Assembly: GCA_015680685.1 (NCBI GenBank) | Contig: MNCI01020094.1 | Span: 871,482 to 935,481, forward strand | From: Gnetum montanum | Lineage: Eukaryota; Streptophyta; Gnetopsida; Gnetales; Gnetaceae | Length of the DNA stretch: 64,000 nt | Direction: 5' to 3' | Shown here: positions 24,801-35,410 of the stretch, piece after piece | How positions within the stretch are numbered: the stretch's first letter is position 1 | Layout: every line of letters begins with the position of its first letter | Position numbers and translations under genes: made by a program | The notes under the pieces: generated by a model | Database searches by the model: none | Seen by the model: only the letters and a program-made list of their open reading frames with translations | Told to the model about the DNA's origin: nothing

Positions 24801-26109
24801 CAGCAGTGAGGGGAGGGTCTAGAGTCCACTCCCTATCCAACCATCTAAGTTTCTTGCACCTAGAAAAGAAGTCAGCATAATGGGTAGGGTATTCTAGGAT
24901 CTTGAATGCCAGATGTCCCATGCCGGCAGCCTGCACATTGATGATAGAGGTAAATTCCCTTATAGCACTCTCGGCCAATGACAATGTGTCATTGTTGCCC
25001 ATAAGACCATTTTCATGATAAAAAGCCTATGTCAGAAACACAAACAGCTCTTTACAATCAATACACATCTAAACAGTAGTTAGCATTACAATACTGCGAA
25101 GTGAAACAGAACTTACCCACCTGCGTAATACACGGTACCAGGAGGATTCTAGAAGTAAGTTGTGAGATGACAAGCCACAAATATAGTGTTATAGGCATGA
25201 TAATAGTTAAACTTGGGCATTTCCCATATCTAGCTTAAACACCTTAAACCTCTGACATTCTGTTCTCGGTCTTCTACTTGCATAGTTTCAATCGCGCCGT
25301 TTGACAAAAATGCTAAGACGCTCTGCGTCGAACCGACTAATAACATCTCTAAAATAGTTGTAGCTTCATTACCTGGTAGATGCAAACAAATGATTATGCT
25401 ATAGTTTCAAAGAATAAATTGCAAAAAATCCCATGCACCTCTTCGGAACCATACCGCCTCCCCCTTTAGACGAGCATGAGGGGGAGGAACTTTGGCCGCG
25501 GGGACATGAACGCAACATAGAATTCCCACGATGTCCAAAATGATTAGGATGGGCCTTAACATAATACTATAAAATACAAATGTACTACTGTAGAAAAAAT
25601 CTTGCCAGGAATATTTGTTATGCCACACTAGGGCTCGTACAATTCCTAGAAAATTACAGCGTATACTGGAGGCGCATAGCCAAAATCGCCTTAACCCTTG
25701 TAATAGCTCAAGGTCCGTCTCTAACAAAGGCAACGAAATAAAATACTTTGTATTACTCTGACACAACATATCATTATCATAAAAAATTTCATTTCATTAC
25801 ATTTACATGCTACACCTTATCTCTACACAACATTATTTCTTATCGTCTAAACCTTCATAACAATAGTTCAGTTCGTGCAGATAGACATTAACACCATGAT
25901 ACAACATTAGAACCCAAAATAGACAAACCAAGACACTGCAACAAACATGAAGATAGTGTAAAAATGAAAAAAGGGTGAACAACAACTTACCGGTTAAGTG
26001 AGGTAACTTCCAAAGCTTCTACTCTAGCCTATGAAACCTGCTGCACACTCTTCTGCATCTCGTCTATCCTGGCCAACTTAGCATTCTTGCCTTTAACCTT
26101 GGGTGCCAT
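21896..26109 (-). pseudogene. Spliced antisense accessory gene inside copy A, 8 exons
   Basis: I reconstruct exons (minus strand) at 26109-25991, 25372-25117, 25026-24753, 24663-23614, 23499-23315, 23218-23074, 23012-22196 and 22117-21896. All seven introns are GT-AG, and the reading phase is kept across every junction; short introns are 61-114 bases and the first is 618. The ~1020-codon frame ends in TAA at 21896. About twenty in-frame stops are nearly all explained by CAA/CAG/CGA to TAA/TAG/TGA, and one small frameshift lies in exon 7. The protein starts with a basic 'MAPKVKGKNAKLARID'. Exons 3-4 form a folded middle ('VRVHNVRVNFDIDAQLFVNF' then 'FGFPFDG'), which resembles plant transposon-associated domains. 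A basic 'SRKKPRL' could be a nuclear signal. Exon 7 is coiled-coil ('LRDEVEDLRTQNEFLQ') and exon 8 is acidic. The splice donors GTAAGT in exons 2, 4 and 5 are strong; the exon 6 donor and the exon 6 acceptor are weak. The function is unknown. Confidence 0.78.
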
Positions 26110-26690
26110 TGTTGCAAAGGTCTAAATTGAACAAAATCCTTGTAAAATCATCTACTCACACCTTTTTTACGCTCTCTTCTCGCTATAACCAAGTCTAAAT
26201 TTGTGATATCGGTAACCTGTTTTGAGTATGAACCACTAGCTTATAAACAAAATTCTCAAAACCAACTGATTCTTTTCACCCAATCGATGCGAACCTTTCC
26301 TGAAACGCGGATGTCAGTATGACATAAAACATGAAGATCTAGGCATTAATGTCGCAGATATCATGTGAGTTGCAGTCCGAAATGACCCTAGACTAACGTG
26401 ATGTTTATGACCTCGTAATTCGCCAACATTAACTACGATCTGTCCAAAATGAAAATCCAACTATTTCGACACGCTACACACACCATGTTGCACATCTCAT
26501 CTCATTTCATATGCTCGGCATTTCTTTTTTACAAAATTTATTTTTACAAAACTTTTGTAATGGTCCACTAAGACCTTAAACTAGAAACTTCTCTAACATG
26601 CCATCCTGACACAAAAAACAAAAAAAAAATTATCATTTAACAGATTAGCGAAAAAATGATGTAACAACTTCCATTTTTGGCGGTTTGCAG

Positions 26691-27830
26691 GATCACTTGA
26701 AAATGGATGCAGCTTTATCCAAACCCTTAGTATTAATAGGGCTGCATGGGAAGGTTGTTAGATAGTACGATCGCATGCTAGTAGGAACAAACCTTTCTCT
26801 TTATGACGCAACCATAGCAACATTGGAAGCATCCCTAGACTGGCCAGAACATCTGACCCAAACACTTGACCTGGAGGCTGGTGATGTAACCGTGGACCCT
26901 CTCAGTGATGTCCTTGTGGTTACGCACAAAGGAGAAAATAAAAATTTGAAGGTTAGTTCTCTCCTAGACCAACAGATGCAGAATGACATGACCCAAGTGC
27001 TCCAAAGCAACGCCGCTGTATTCGTGTGGTCATATGAAGACATGCTAGGTTCAGACTCGAGATTAATACAGCACAACATCATCTTAGACCCACGCATCAA
27101 ACCAATTAGATAGAAGGCATGAAATATTAAGTCAGAAATCATGCTAGCAGTGCGTGATGAAATTACCACATTATATCAGGTTTCATCCGTGCGGTTGATT
27201 ACTCCGATTGGATGTCGAACATTGTAGTTGTCTCTAAGAAAACAGGAGGCATATGCATTTGCATAGACTTACGGGATCTGAACAAAGCTACAATTAAGGA
27301 CAACTTTCCATTACTGAGTTTCGACCAACTAATCGACACAATAGCTAGCCATGCACTCCTGTCCTTTATGAATGGTTTCTCAAGCTCTAATCAAATTCGT
27401 ATTAACCCAGAGCACCAATTGACCATAACATTCATGATGTCCTGGGGGACTTTCTACTACACCATGATTCCTTTCAGATTAAAGAACGTCGGAGCAACAT
27501 ATCAACGAGCCATGACATATATCTTTAGCGATTACCTGTTAGGGAGATTGAACGACCATGTAGATGACATAGCTGTCAAATCTATAAAGTCAGAAGATCA
27601 TTCACGAGACCTGGAGTTAGTCCTTAAACGATGTCTCCAACATGAATTATGGCTTAACCTAAAGAAATCCATATTCAGAGTCAAAATCAAACACATGTTG
27701 GGGTTTGTGGTATCAGAGACTGGCATCCGAGTCAACCCCAACAAGGTTAAGGCCATTGTTGAGTTGACACCACCAACAAATCTCAAGGAACTACATGGGT
27801 TACAAGGTAGGCTTCAGTTCATGAGGTAGT
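26691..27830 (+). pseudogene. Reverse transcriptase of copy A
   Basis: An N-terminal extension (26775-27110) leads into the palm and fingers. After a frameshift near 27190 comes 'MSNIVVVSKKTGGICICIDL' with 'RDLNKATIKDNFPLL', then 'GTFYYTMIPFRLKNVGATYQ', then the catalytic box 'HVDDIAVKS' (YVDD in active enzymes) and 'LGFVVSETGIRVNPNKVKAI'. These are the ordered RT motifs of Ty3/gypsy elements. RT copies genomic RNA to cDNA in the particle. The Tyr to His change, a stop at 27825 and the frameshift argue against activity. It begins right after a good splice acceptor at 26690. Confidence 0.85.
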
Positions 27831-27840
27831 TCATTTCAAA

Positions 27841-28387
27841 GTTAACAGATAAATTACACCCCATGCAACATCTTTTGAAGAAGGGTGTCAATTTTGAATG
27901 GACCAATGACTGCCAGCGTGCATTTGACAACTTAAAAGAAGAACTGCAACATTTATCAACGATTTTTCCACCACAAAGGGATCAAACTTTCTACATTTAT
28001 CTAGCTAACTCGGACGTGTCTATAGATGCATTACATTGCCAAAAAAGGAACGATGGGTTAGAAGCACCTATCTATTACCTCAATCATGCTCTATTTGCGT
28101 ACAAAATAAGGTACAACGAAGTGGAGCATAACTGTTTGGCATTAGTTTTTGCACTTAAAAAATGTAGGCATTATATTTTCCGCAGTCAGGTCAACATAAT
28201 TTGTAAAATTAACGTTCTGTGGGCTATCTCTAACAATTTGTATGAAAGTAGCAGAATAGCTCATTGGAAAGCTATCACGGCTGAGTTCGATTTACATTAT
28301 GTTGGCCAGTCATCCACTAAAGGCCAAACCATAGCTGACCAGTTAGCAACATCACCAGTTAACGATCAAGCTATAATAGAGCCATAA
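27841..28387 (+). pseudogene. First RNase H domain of copy A
   Basis: Open for 174 codons from 27863. It has 'FEWTNDCQRAFDNLKEEL', 'APIYYLNHALFAYKIRYNEV' and 'LALVFALKKCRHYIF', the order found in the RNase H domain attached to gypsy RT, which removes the RNA strand during cDNA synthesis. The Thr-Asp pair usually following the H/Y strand is replaced by Cys-Lys, so one catalytic Asp is lost. Confidence 0.82.
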
Positions 28388-28800
28388 TTCCCAGATGAAC
28401 ATGTACACAGTTTAAGCCCTGTATCAGCAAGCCTTGAAGCAACATTATATTTTAACGGAGCTTCAACCACTAGAGGTGGCAGTGCTTCTGTTGTTATTAC
28501 ACTTTCTCCTAAGGATGTGCATCTATCAGCCTACCGTCTGACCTTCCCATGTACAAACAACATGGTAGAGTATGAGGGGCTCCTCAGGGAATTATTAAGG
28601 GCTAGAGAACTCAATGTTCGACACCTGGCAATCCGAGGTGATTTGATGCTGATAATCAATCAAATCACAGGAGTCTACACCTGCAAGGCTGTACACCTAT
28701 AGCCCTACTGTCATATGGCCAAAGATCTCTTGAAGCAATTCGTGACAACCGATGCTTAACATGTGCCGCGCAATGAAAATGTTGTTGCTGATGCACTGGC
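28388..28800 (+). pseudogene. Second (archaeal-type) RNase H domain of copy A
   Basis: Shows 'TLYFNGASTTRGGSASVVI', 'FPCTNNMVEYEGLLREL', 'LAIRGDLMLIINQITG' and 'PRNENVVADALATL'. These correspond to the four acidic motifs of the additional RNase H that defines the Tat lineage. The first catalytic Asp is Asn (YFNGA for YFDGA); the Glu of NMVEYE, the Asp of GDL and the last Asp are kept. Stops occur at 28385, 28700 and 28757. Its presence is the main basis for the lineage call. Confidence 0.85.
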
Positions 28801-30152
28801 AACTCTGGTGTTAAACGTGCCACCACATTTGTTTGCCACTTGGCCCACTTTAATGATAGAATGTACAAAGCTTGTCATTCAAGCAAAGAAAATTTCCTCA
28901 TTAAACGTGGAAGGAACGTCAGAATGGTATGACAACATTAAAACTTACCTTCTACATGGAGAACCACCGCACGAGCTAACACATGTGCAAAAGGATGTCA
29001 TGCGCAAATGTGTCAGGCAATACGTCATCCTTGGAGACAATACTCTCTGTAGACGCTCCTTCGATAGGGTATTGCTTACCTACGTTAACAGTGACCAAGC
29101 ACAGCGAATAGTTAACGAAGTCCATGAAGGGCTGTGACGGAGGACACGTAGCCCCACGAGCAATGACTGCTAAGATCAAATGATTAGGGTATTATTGACC
29201 ATACATGGAAAAGATTGCCTTGCCAAGATTAAGATGTGTGACACGTGCCAGCGCTACACAAATTTAATACACGTGTCACTAGCTAAGTTACACACTACTC
29301 AAATCACTTGGCCATTCCAACAATGGGGACTAAACATCATAGGCCCCGTCTCGCCTAAATCTTTCGCAGGTCATAGCTTCATTATCACAGCCACTGAGAA
29401 TTTTACAAAGTGGGTTGAGGATATACCCCTATGAAAGATCAGATCTCAACAGGTTTTCCACTTCATCTTAAACAATATTGTAACTAGATTTGGACTCCCT
29501 ACGACTATTTTGACTGACAACGGACCACAATTTAGTAGCTCAGAAACCAAATCTTTTTGCGATAATCTTGGTATTAGACAATCTTTTTCTTCACCTTATT
29601 ACCCACAAGCAAATGGTCAAGTAGAGCCAACAAACAAGGTGATCATCAATTTGCTCAAGAAAATGCTCGATAGTAATAAGAAGCAGTGGCATGAAAAAAT
29701 CCTCTATGTGCTATGGGCGTATCGTATGACATGTAGAACAACTACAGACAGGATGCCCTATAGCCTAGTCTATGGATCCTAAGCAGTGTTGCCCTTGGAA
29801 TTATAAATTCCCTCATTGTGGATGGTCCTATCTACGGTTATAAATGAGACTCAACACAATGAGTCTAGAATCGTGGATTTAGACTTAATGGAGGAGAAAT
29901 GCATTCATACGCTCGACACCATCGAGAGATATCAAGACACACAACTATAGAAGCATCAGCACAACCTGCATCAGTGACAGATCAAGAAAGGAGATTTAGT
30001 TCTCAAGGTCATTCGTGAACCAGTAGGCAAGTTCTCTGCAAACTAGGAAGGCCCTTTCCTGGTCATCGGTGCATACAGCAACGGAGCATTCAAGTTAGCA
30101 GACACCGATGGCAACGAACTATCAAATCTAGTGAATCATCTATACCTAAAGT
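28801..30152 (+). pseudogene. Integrase of copy A
   Basis: A zinc-binding HHCC region spans 29115-29260 ('EVHEGL' with a frameshift, 'GGH', 'CDTCQRY'). The catalytic core has 'QQWGLNIIGP' (the first Asp is Asn), 'LTDNGPQFSS' (second Asp kept) and 'YPQANGQVEP' (Glu kept), followed by 'LYVLWAYRMTCRTTTDRMPY'. The C-terminal end has 'EGPFLVIGAYSNGAFKLAD' up to the stop at 30150. Integrase inserts the cDNA into chromosomes. Several stops and the loss of the first catalytic Asp make it inactive. The last ~30 residues match the remnant in copy B. Confidence 0.85.
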
Positions 30153-31696
30153 AGTATTACATCTGAACATCGACTCAGCTCAAAACTAGGTAACAAACGT
30201 CTGCTACGATGTAAAACTGGTAGCTCTTGCACACATCCACCAAGATGCTAAACTGGAAAAGGTAAGCACACATCTGCTGAGATGCTAAACTAGCACAGAC
30301 TTGTCCTTGGGTTGTGACATAAAACTGACACCCACAACAAGGTCTTCTAGGACCATAAACTAGCCCTTCCATTGTCCGCTATGATGTAAAACTAGCAGAT
30401 TCCCATTTGCCCAGACGTTAAATGGGGATCACGGTCTGCTGAGCCTTAAAACTAGCAACAATGGTCAACCAGGACCTAAAATTGGAGTTTGACAACTAGC
30501 CATCCATGAAGCGAGTGAGTGTGATCATTCTTGCAGTGCATCCCTACCAGATGGAGCAGGTAAGACGTTGGGATAGATACGACGCCGTTACCCTGTTGGC
30601 ATTCTGCTGATTCCTCGGACATGCTGAAAGGTATACTACTGACCCCTTGGAGATGTTGCTACGACAGCCACTTCATAGCTGCACCTCCTGGGATCAGTTT
30701 TGCCACTTGGGGCGCAGAAAAAATCATGGTTATCTGTAGCCTTAGCGGCCTCCGTCCATCATCGTCACCAGACACTGGCATAGCAGATTCTTCTGACATA
30801 TTCTTTGTATGGTCCTTCGAGCAAGATGAATCTGGCTCTTGATGGCAACTACAAGAACCACGGCATCAACATTGACACTCTTGCTGCTCGCTGCGGTCCC
30901 AGTTTCAAGGGCCTACACTCTCCTTGTTGTTTTGGATGGTGCTTGTTTCAACAACCTCCCTCCTTAATGATCAAGACATTTGTTCATGCCTTCCTATCCT
31001 ATGTTGTGTTTTGCAGGTTACTTGTTACGACAGTGTTGATCAAGAATACTTCATTGGAAGGTGAGGTGCCATGGCGTTTAGAGGTGGCTGCTCAGACTAG
31101 TCTGGTCACTTGGAAGTGCAAACCCTACCTCTCCCTCCTTCGGATGTCTTACCTTATTTTTTCCCCTTTCCTTATCCCTTCCTTATCCTTACAATTATCC
31201 CACCTTCTTCTTTGCTTGTACAGACAGTGAGCATTAAGTAACTCCATTTTTCATTGTCATGCCCATAAACTAACGTAACGCAGCTCGCCCTGTGGCATGC
31301 AATTTGCATTTTGGCAAGAAAAAAAAGGGGTTTGGCAAAATGGATTAAAACAACTTTTCCAGGCCATGCAGGTGTAACACAAATTGCATTTGCAAGCCCT
31401 TGATATGCAGTATGATGATGTAACCTTTCATTAACATATTAGCGAAAGGACGTAATGACTTGTTCGGAGAAGCTTCATGATCATGTATTTGAGTCTTCCC
31501 CGAACCTACCATCCTTAACTCCTATAAGTTTCCTTCTACACTCTATTTCCTTCCATCCTCACACTTCTAAGTTTGACAAAATGGCATTTGAGCTGTCTCC
31601 GACAAACACCATTGATGCTTTTGCCTTTCCGGTGTTTCGTATTCTTTGTCGACAGCTTTCGAGCAAGCCCTCTAAACATCAACAAAGAGGGGCCAT
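30153..31696 (+). other. 3' untranslated region and purine tract of copy A
   Basis: Non-coding. 30180-30490 is a degenerate array of 'gctgagatgctaaactagca'-like words, repeated about eight times. The last ~130 bases match B's pre-LTR region. The purine tract AACAAAGAGGGG lies at 31681-31692. A frame at 30805-31230 is open by chance, with no recognised motif. Confidence 0.6.
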
Positions 31697-33121
31697 TGAA
31701 AAATTTCAAATCCTCAACAGTTTAGTGAAAAAACTGGTGACTCAGACAAAGGGTTGCAACAAGGTAAGGCACGATAAGTTCCTTTCCAATCGAAGGTCTG
31801 TCCTATAGCATTGTGCATTACAGCACAAGTGAATTCTAGAGGATGGAGCAAACTGATGGATGCACGGTGAACAAGCTTCCAATTTCGCAAGTTATCTATT
31901 TCAAAAATCTTAATTTTTGGCAAATTACGTTGTATTACGCTACATAGCGTAACATCACATTGTGCAGCGTAATATCAAAGATAGCCCACCGTAGCATCAA
32001 GGATAGCAAGCATACAAGACTTCGATAGCCCAGCAAAAATATCAAGTCCTAAGCAACAGTTTGCAGTATAACGCGTGTCTCAGCAAGTTTTCTTTTCTAG
32101 TTAAGGGGCCCATTACGCTGCTTTACGTAGTGCAATGCAGTAAAAGCCCTGAAAAGGATAGAAGCAGAGGAAATGCGGCAACAACACTTTAACTTTTGCA
32201 GTTTCATCATTTTATGCTGAATTACGCTACTATGCATAATTTAGTGTAATGCAGCGTAATTCAAGTAACGACAAGCACATCATATGCCATAATATGCTCT
32301 CCAGTGTATTACAGCGTAATCAAAAGATAGTATGGTGCTAAATCCCGCACGAGGGTAGTTTATGATGTGCTACGCAGCATAGCGTCGTAAGCTTCAATGA
32401 CAACACATTGAGTCAACGACATTTTATGAGTGCAAGACACGTGTCACTTAAACCGTGTTTTTGTCCTAATATTGACCTTATAAATGCTCCAGTTGACGAA
32501 GATCAAAGGGTTGGCAAAAAATTTTCTTTCAAGACTAGCAAAAGAGCAAAGGAGAATTAGCGATCGTGAGAACGCCGGAAGTGACTGATAAGAATTCTTG
32601 GTCAAAAAAAATTGGCTACCAGATATTCTCCCACAGATCTAACTTCCTTGTGCCTAGATTGGCTAGATCAAGGTAGATTGATCCTCGCTTGTTTCATCTT
32701 TGTATAACTTTCTTGTCACTGGCATATGCTTCATCCAAATTGAAGTCTTCCTGAAGTCATTGTATCAAACATATTGTTTTCATAAATTAAATCTTAGATC
32801 TTTTGATCGTATTACCTATCGAATATGATCTCTTGCACCCTAGTTAGATAGATTTGGCAATCTTACCTAAATCATTTGCATTATCTTCAATTACTTTCGG
32901 GGTAAAAAAATTACATTGCTTCATAAAGAACCTGCATTTCGCCATCAAAATTATTATCAAACCTTTTACTGATTAAATAAGTCCATGTCTGATCAACAAG
33001 ACCATTTAGGGCACCTCGAATTTGTTTTCTCCATCATGGTCCTCACACGGATCCGGGGTTAGAACTGTATACCATGGATTTCCGTCGGTATTTCCATCGG
33101 CCAACGTTTTCCATCGTTACA
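31697..33121 (+). repeat. 3' LTR of copy A (1.4 kb)
   Basis: Starts TGAAAAATTTC right after the purine tract, ends TTTTCCATCGTTACA and is followed by GTTAG. The end resembles that of B's LTR (TTTTCTATCATTACA), and the words 'caacaagacca', 'ggatcc' and 'atggattt' before it also align with B. A TATA-like 'ccttataaatg' stands at about 32473-32483. Only the first ~170 bases have a partner at the 5' end (17562-17737). Confidence 0.7.
31920..32400. repeat. Cluster of TTACGCT/AGCGTAA palindromic words
   Basis: Inside the 3' LTR the words 'attacgct' and 'agcgtaa(t)' recur about ten times, several as short inverted pairs such as 'ttacgctacatagcgtaa' (31929-31950). Upstream of the TATA-like site, such clusters could be protein-binding sites in the LTR promoter. 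Confidence 0.65.
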
Positions 33122-33149
33122 GTTAGTTAGTCTAATCATCTAATAGCTT

Positions 33150-33990
33150 TTTTGTAACACTAAGAATTTGATGGAAGATTTATAGAGTGCATAGTTATAT
33201 AGGTAATGAATGGACTAGCCCACTCATTATTATAGCAAAGAAACCAGAATAATGGAGGGTCTATATAGACTTCAGGATATTGAACATGATCACAGTCAAA
33301 GATCATTTTCCATTATCATTTTTGAAGTAAGGATTGGATATAATTGTGGGGCATAATTACTACAGTTTTTTGGATGGGTTCAGTGGCTACAATCAAATCC
33401 AAGTTATGTTAGAAGACTAGACAAAGTTAAATTTTACAAGTTCCTAGGGAACTTTAGCATATAAGAAAATTCCCTTTAGCCTCTATAATACTCATGCAAA
33501 TTTTCAATGTCTGGTCCTAAACATCTGTCAATAGCAAATTGGTAATGATGTGAAAGTTTTCATTGATGACTTCTCCATCTATGATATGAACTTTGAATAG
33601 GCATTGGACCATCTCAAGTATGCCCTAAAATGATATGTAAAAACAAATCTACAACTAAACTAGTAGAAGAGCCACATGATCATCTAAGATGACATTATCT
33701 TGAAGCATAAAATTTCAAGCAAAAGAATTGAGATGGACCCTAAAAAGGTAAGGTTCATCCAGAAAATAACTAAAAACATCAAATTATCAAAGATGTGATG
33801 TCATTCCTTAGTCATACTAGTTACTATAGTGCTTCATAGAAAGTTTCTCTAAAATTGTCAAACCACTGGTAGAGCTCACCAAGAATGATGCAGTTTTTGA
33901 ATGGACTAAGAAATTCAAACAAGCTTTGCAACACTTGAAGCAAAAGCTCATAGAAACTCCAATTCTATATGCTCGAGATTGGTCCAAATA
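33150..33990 (+). pseudogene. Reverse transcriptase of copy C
   Basis: Broken frame with 'NEWTSPLIIIAKKPE', 'WRVYIDFRILNMITVKDHFP', 'YSFLDGFSGYNQIQV' and 'VFIDDFSIY' (the FIDD box in place of YVDD). These are ordered gypsy RT motifs and match D at 54220-54620. Many stops. Confidence 0.75.
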
Positions 33991-34400
33991 ATTTCACATT
34001 ATGAAAGACACATCTAACTATGCCTTGAAAGTGGTAATTATACAAAAGAATGATATAAAATTTCGATATTATATTCACTGTACAAGCATGAGTATTGTGT
34101 GTGCATAACTCAACTATACTATCTCTAAAAAAGAACTCATTGTAGTGGTGTATTCCTTAGAAACATTTAGTTAATATATGCTTGAATATTCAATCTCTAT
34201 GCACATAGATCATAGTGCAACTCATTTCCTTATGAATAAACTAGCACTAAGCCCCTATATTATATGGTGATTGGTGATCTTATAGGAGTTTGATCTTACC
34301 ATGTTGGACAAAAAAGACACCAAAAATATATTTACAAATCATTTTTCTTAGTTAAAATCAAATAGAAATGATGAGGAAGAATCTTTATCTAATGAATTTC
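33991..34400 (+). pseudogene. RNase H of copy C
   Basis: Joined frames show the counterpart of D's 'MMNASNYVLGAVL' and, near 34200, 'HIDHSATHFLMNKLALSPY', which corresponds to D's 'HTDHSVIYFLINKPIVSSH'. The catalytic Asp of the H-x-D-H strand is kept. Stops and frameshifts are frequent. Confidence 0.65.
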
Positions 34401-34429
34401 TAGATGAACTCCTCGTTGCTAAGTCCATT

Positions 34430-35410
34430 GAAGTTCATGCACCAAGGATAACAAATTGGTATCATGAGCTCCTATCATATCTACTCACATAGAAGACTTC
34501 TACCAAAATGGGATCATAAGAAGAAATAACAATTTCTTTACCCAGTCAAACATTATATGGATATCAAAGGCAACCTCTACAAAGTTTGTGTTGATGCCTT
34601 GGTATGATGGTTTGTACCTAACACAAATTAATTGAGAGTCCTCTAGGATCCTCATAAAGGTTCTTATTGGGACAACTATGTAGGAAGGAGGATAGTAAAA
34701 TAGATCCTCATGACAAGATACTTTAGGCCAACAATATTCAAGGATGCTCATCATTTCTCCTATTTGTGTGAGAGATTTCAAAGCACTCGAAGAATGACCA
34801 CATGAATGGAAGGGCTCCAACAATGGATTCAACCACCGAAGCCTTTCGACCTTTGGAAAACTAACTTCATGGAACCCATCCCCTCCATATCCAATGGAAA
34901 AACCTACATTATAGTTATCATTGACTACTATAGCAAGTGGACTGAATCTTACATCATATCTTATTATATATCTATCATTGTAGCATGATTTTTCCAATAA
35001 CAAATGGTAAATAGGTTTGGTATTCTTAGAGCACTAATTTTAGACAATGAAATATATTTCATAGTTTCCACTTTTCATAAGTTAATGCAATGCTTAGAGG
35101 TGCAACATAAACTCACAACACCTCATTGCCTCTAAGACAATGATCAAGCAAAGGTCACCAATAGGGAAATCACAAGATTTCTAACATGCACCACCATCAA
35201 TAGATAGAGAAAAGATTAGAGTAACAAACTCAACAGTGTTCTTTGGGCATATCAAGTATGCTCAACATGGAAACTTCCTATAGGTTACACTTTCTATAAG
35301 TTAGTATACATAAAGTTACCTTTCAAACTAAACTTCATAAACTCACAACTACCTATGAACATGATGTAGACATTAACCTATTGACATCTTTAAACCATCT
35401 CATAGAGTAG
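34430..35410 (+). pseudogene. Integrase of copy C, first part
   Basis: The catalytic-core frame at 34806-34988 has 'FDLWKTNFMEPIPSISNGKT' and 'VIIDYYSKWTES'. Next come 'VNRFGILRALILDNEIYFIV' (second Asp kept) and 'VTNREITRFL', then 'LNSVLWAYQV'. The first catalytic Asp is Asn. Coding similarity to D breaks off at about 35410 and resumes at 37560 after an insertion. Confidence 0.72.

Larger units (their letters stand above)
21127..26690 (+). other. Putative sense-strand intron between protease and RT
   Basis: RT coding begins directly after a good 3' splice site ('ggcggtttgcag', ending at 26690) preceded by a T-rich tract. A candidate donor AA|GTAAAA lies at 21127, after the last protease-linked frame. 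Ogre-type elements are known to have an intron in this place. The donor is only one of several possible choices. The region also holds motif arrays (21260-21720) and the whole antisense gene. Confidence 0.5.
17557..33126 (+). mobile_element. Tat/Ogre-like Ty3/gypsy element, copy A (~15.6 kb)
   Basis: The flanks are GTTAG at 17557-17561 and 33122-33126. The order is truncated 5' LTR, gag, linker, protease, ~5.6 kb spacer, RT, RNase H, second RNase H, integrase, ~1.5 kb untranslated region, purine tract and 1.4 kb 3' LTR. Two consecutive RNase H domains are the hallmark of the Tat lineage; a long intron-like spacer between protease and RT is known from Ogre elements of that lineage. The spacer here contains an antisense gene (21896-26109). 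RT has lost the Tyr of its YVDD box, and stops and frameshifts are scattered, so the copy is dead. Confidence 0.82.

Noticed and set aside
25407-25769. A 120-codon minus-strand frame between exons 1 and 2 of the antisense gene
   Set aside because: The phases of exons 1 and 2 agree without it, it has no good splice sites, and its frame differs. I treat it as intron.
27598-27786. Minus-strand frame within RT
   Set aside because: Antisense shadow of the conserved RT core, without its own motif.
34500-35003. A 167-codon minus-strand frame opposite C's integrase
   Set aside because: The plus strand carries the integrase core here; the minus frame is a chance opening of coding DNA.
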